Positions 62,761 through 64,000 of a stretch of 64,000 bases of DNA are shown here, piece after piece. How positions within the stretch are numbered: position 1 is the first letter of the stretch; every line of letters starts with the position of its first letter. A program made the position numbers and the translations under genes. The stretch covers positions 508,965 through 572,964 of the forward strand of contig NMRB01000007.1 of NCBI GenBank assembly GCA_002633025.1. Direction: 5' to 3'. Origin of the DNA: Notospermus geniculatus. Its lineage: Eukaryota; Nemertea; Pilidiophora; Heteronemertea; Lineidae. The notes below the pieces were generated by a model. The model ran no database searches. It was not told the DNA's origin and saw nothing but the letters and a program-made list of their open reading frames with translations.

Positions 62761-63353
62761 TGACATTTCTCAATGTTTAATGTGTTTTAGGTGATGACCC
62801 TTCAATATTCCTCAACTTGGTGGGTCAGTCAGCCACTTCCTTCCACTGTCTGTACAAGTCTTCGAAATTAACTGATTAACTAAAGAATACGAAAGGCAAA
62901 GACAAGTTAACAGAACACAAAAGTCAAAAGAAAAGTCAAGCCAAGGAAGTCAAGTAAGACATAAGAGAATTGAGTCATCATCATAATCATGGTCGTCATT
63001 TATGTTATGGTCATGCAAGACTGGCTCTGCCCTGGCAGGGGGCAGCGCATCCATGTGCAGTGACCCACACACGCTCACTGACACTGTCGCACAAAGCACT
63101 GAGCAGTTGAGTGACTGATGAATCATTTATTCTTTTCATTTTTTAAAGACACCGACAAAGTGAAAGTGGACTCAGCTAATGTACTGACTGTTTGAACACA
63201 CACATTGACACAGCTTTATACTTACCAGTAGCAGCAGGTCTAGAGAGAGAGAAAGGAGAGCTAGCTGAACCATTCGCTAGGCTAGGTGGTGCACCCTCCT
63301 TGATTTTGTACATGCGGTATCTCTGACCCCTGAACAAGATGCATTTCCATACA

Positions 63354-63785
63354 ATGGAAGACGGTGCTTTTGACTCCACTGTGGCAACACCGCAGACTAC
63401 TGGTACATCATTCATCGCCTCAACAGATCAGCAATCCCAAAATTCTAGTCGGACGAATCGAGATGACAACGCTGAGATGAGGCGACACCTCGGTCATGTT
63501 GATGGATTGACTGACTACAGTGAAAGTGAAGGTGAAGATGGATTATATTCAGCAGTTCTTCAATCTCGACAAAGGGGTCAAGGACATCTGGGCTCAGCAG
63601 CTACAAACATTGCAAGACAGTACTACCACCTTAATGACACCAGACAACTTTCACAATGGTCACGGCATTCGCAGATGTCCCTACTGTACTCATCTAACCA
63701 GCAACTCGCAGATGTCCCAGAAGAGCTGCAAGATCAAGCACAGCTCTCAGCTTCAATTGTTGGCCAATACAGAGACAGATCTACT
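63354..63785 (+). CDS. Probable first coding exon of an unrecognised gene (3' part outside window)
   Basis: An open frame of 144 codons starts at ATG 63354 (an in-frame ATG at 63339 is an alternative) and ends at a consensus donor GTGAGT (63786). The predicted start MEDGAFDSTVATPQT is polar, rich in Ser, Gln, Thr and acidic residues, with DYSESEGED near residue 55 and no membrane segment or known motif. The base composition is less AT-rich than the flanks and the exon ends at a codon boundary, which supports coding. I do not recognise the family. An N-terminal cytoplasmic/disordered segment of a larger protein is likely. The next exon was not found before 64000. Confidence 0.45.
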
Positions 63786-64000
63786 GTGAGTGTTCAGTTG
63801 AGCTCATCCTTCCTTTCTCCCCAGGATTTGAGCATTTGTTGCACCATAGCAAGTTAAAAGGTGTTGGAGTAGGAATCAGTTATCAGTTGGATGACCATTT
63901 TGCTCCTCAGCAGATGAAGCCATGCAGTTCTTTTTATAGCACTAGAATTTCCTCAGTCTTTATGAGGGGGGAGGGTTGGGAGAGGCAGTGATTTGTCCCT

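Overview
The window is a stretch of intron-rich animal nuclear DNA. Introns are GT-AG and mostly 100-1500 bp, there are many small inverted-repeat transposons and tRNA-like SINE fragments, and there are two assembly gaps (one N at 42016, 81 N at 49029-49109). The proteins are typical of a bilaterian invertebrate with unduplicated copies of families that are multi-copy in vertebrates. I cannot name the species; a marine spiralian or invertebrate deuterostome is only a guess.

Layout: (1) 89-2457 (+), the 3' part of VPS4, the ESCRT-III disassembly ATPase, with a long 3' UTR to about 4975. (2) 7148-27566 (+), a complete subfamily III CHD remodeller (CHD6/7/8/9, Kismet type). I could join 34 coding exons in one open frame of 3134 codons, with a Gln-rich N-terminus, two chromodomains, SNF2 ATPase, SANT/SLIDE-like region and two BRK domains. 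(3) 27567-32469, CHD 3' flank and a tandemly duplicated block holding nested MITEs and the promoter of the next gene. (4) 32470-47853 (+), a p107/p130-type retinoblastoma-like gene. Read once through it gives about 1069 residues, but exon 5 is present twice, exons 7-9 three times and exons 10-12 twice, with seams at an N and at a 2-base frame break. (5) 47854-55459, RBL 3' UTR, a gap, repeats and probable Rab2 3' UTR. (6) 62413-55460 (-), a complete eight-exon Rab2 of 212 residues. (7) 63354-63785 (+), a probable first coding exon of an unrecognised gene that may share a divergent promoter with Rab2.

The main biological observation is the neighbourhood CHD - RBL - Rab2. From memory, human CHD9 lies beside RBL2, CHD7 beside RAB2A, CHD8 beside RAB2B, and CHD6 and RBL1 are on the same arm of chromosome 20. 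One invertebrate locus carrying CHD, RBL and Rab2 together looks like the state before vertebrate genome duplication. The second main observation is the set of abutting direct duplications confined to the RBL locus. They look like two haplotypes stitched end to end. One pair also provides an empty-site/filled-site comparison for a TTAA-flanked MITE nested in another MITE.

I found no operon-like cluster, CRISPR array, viral gene or toxin gene.
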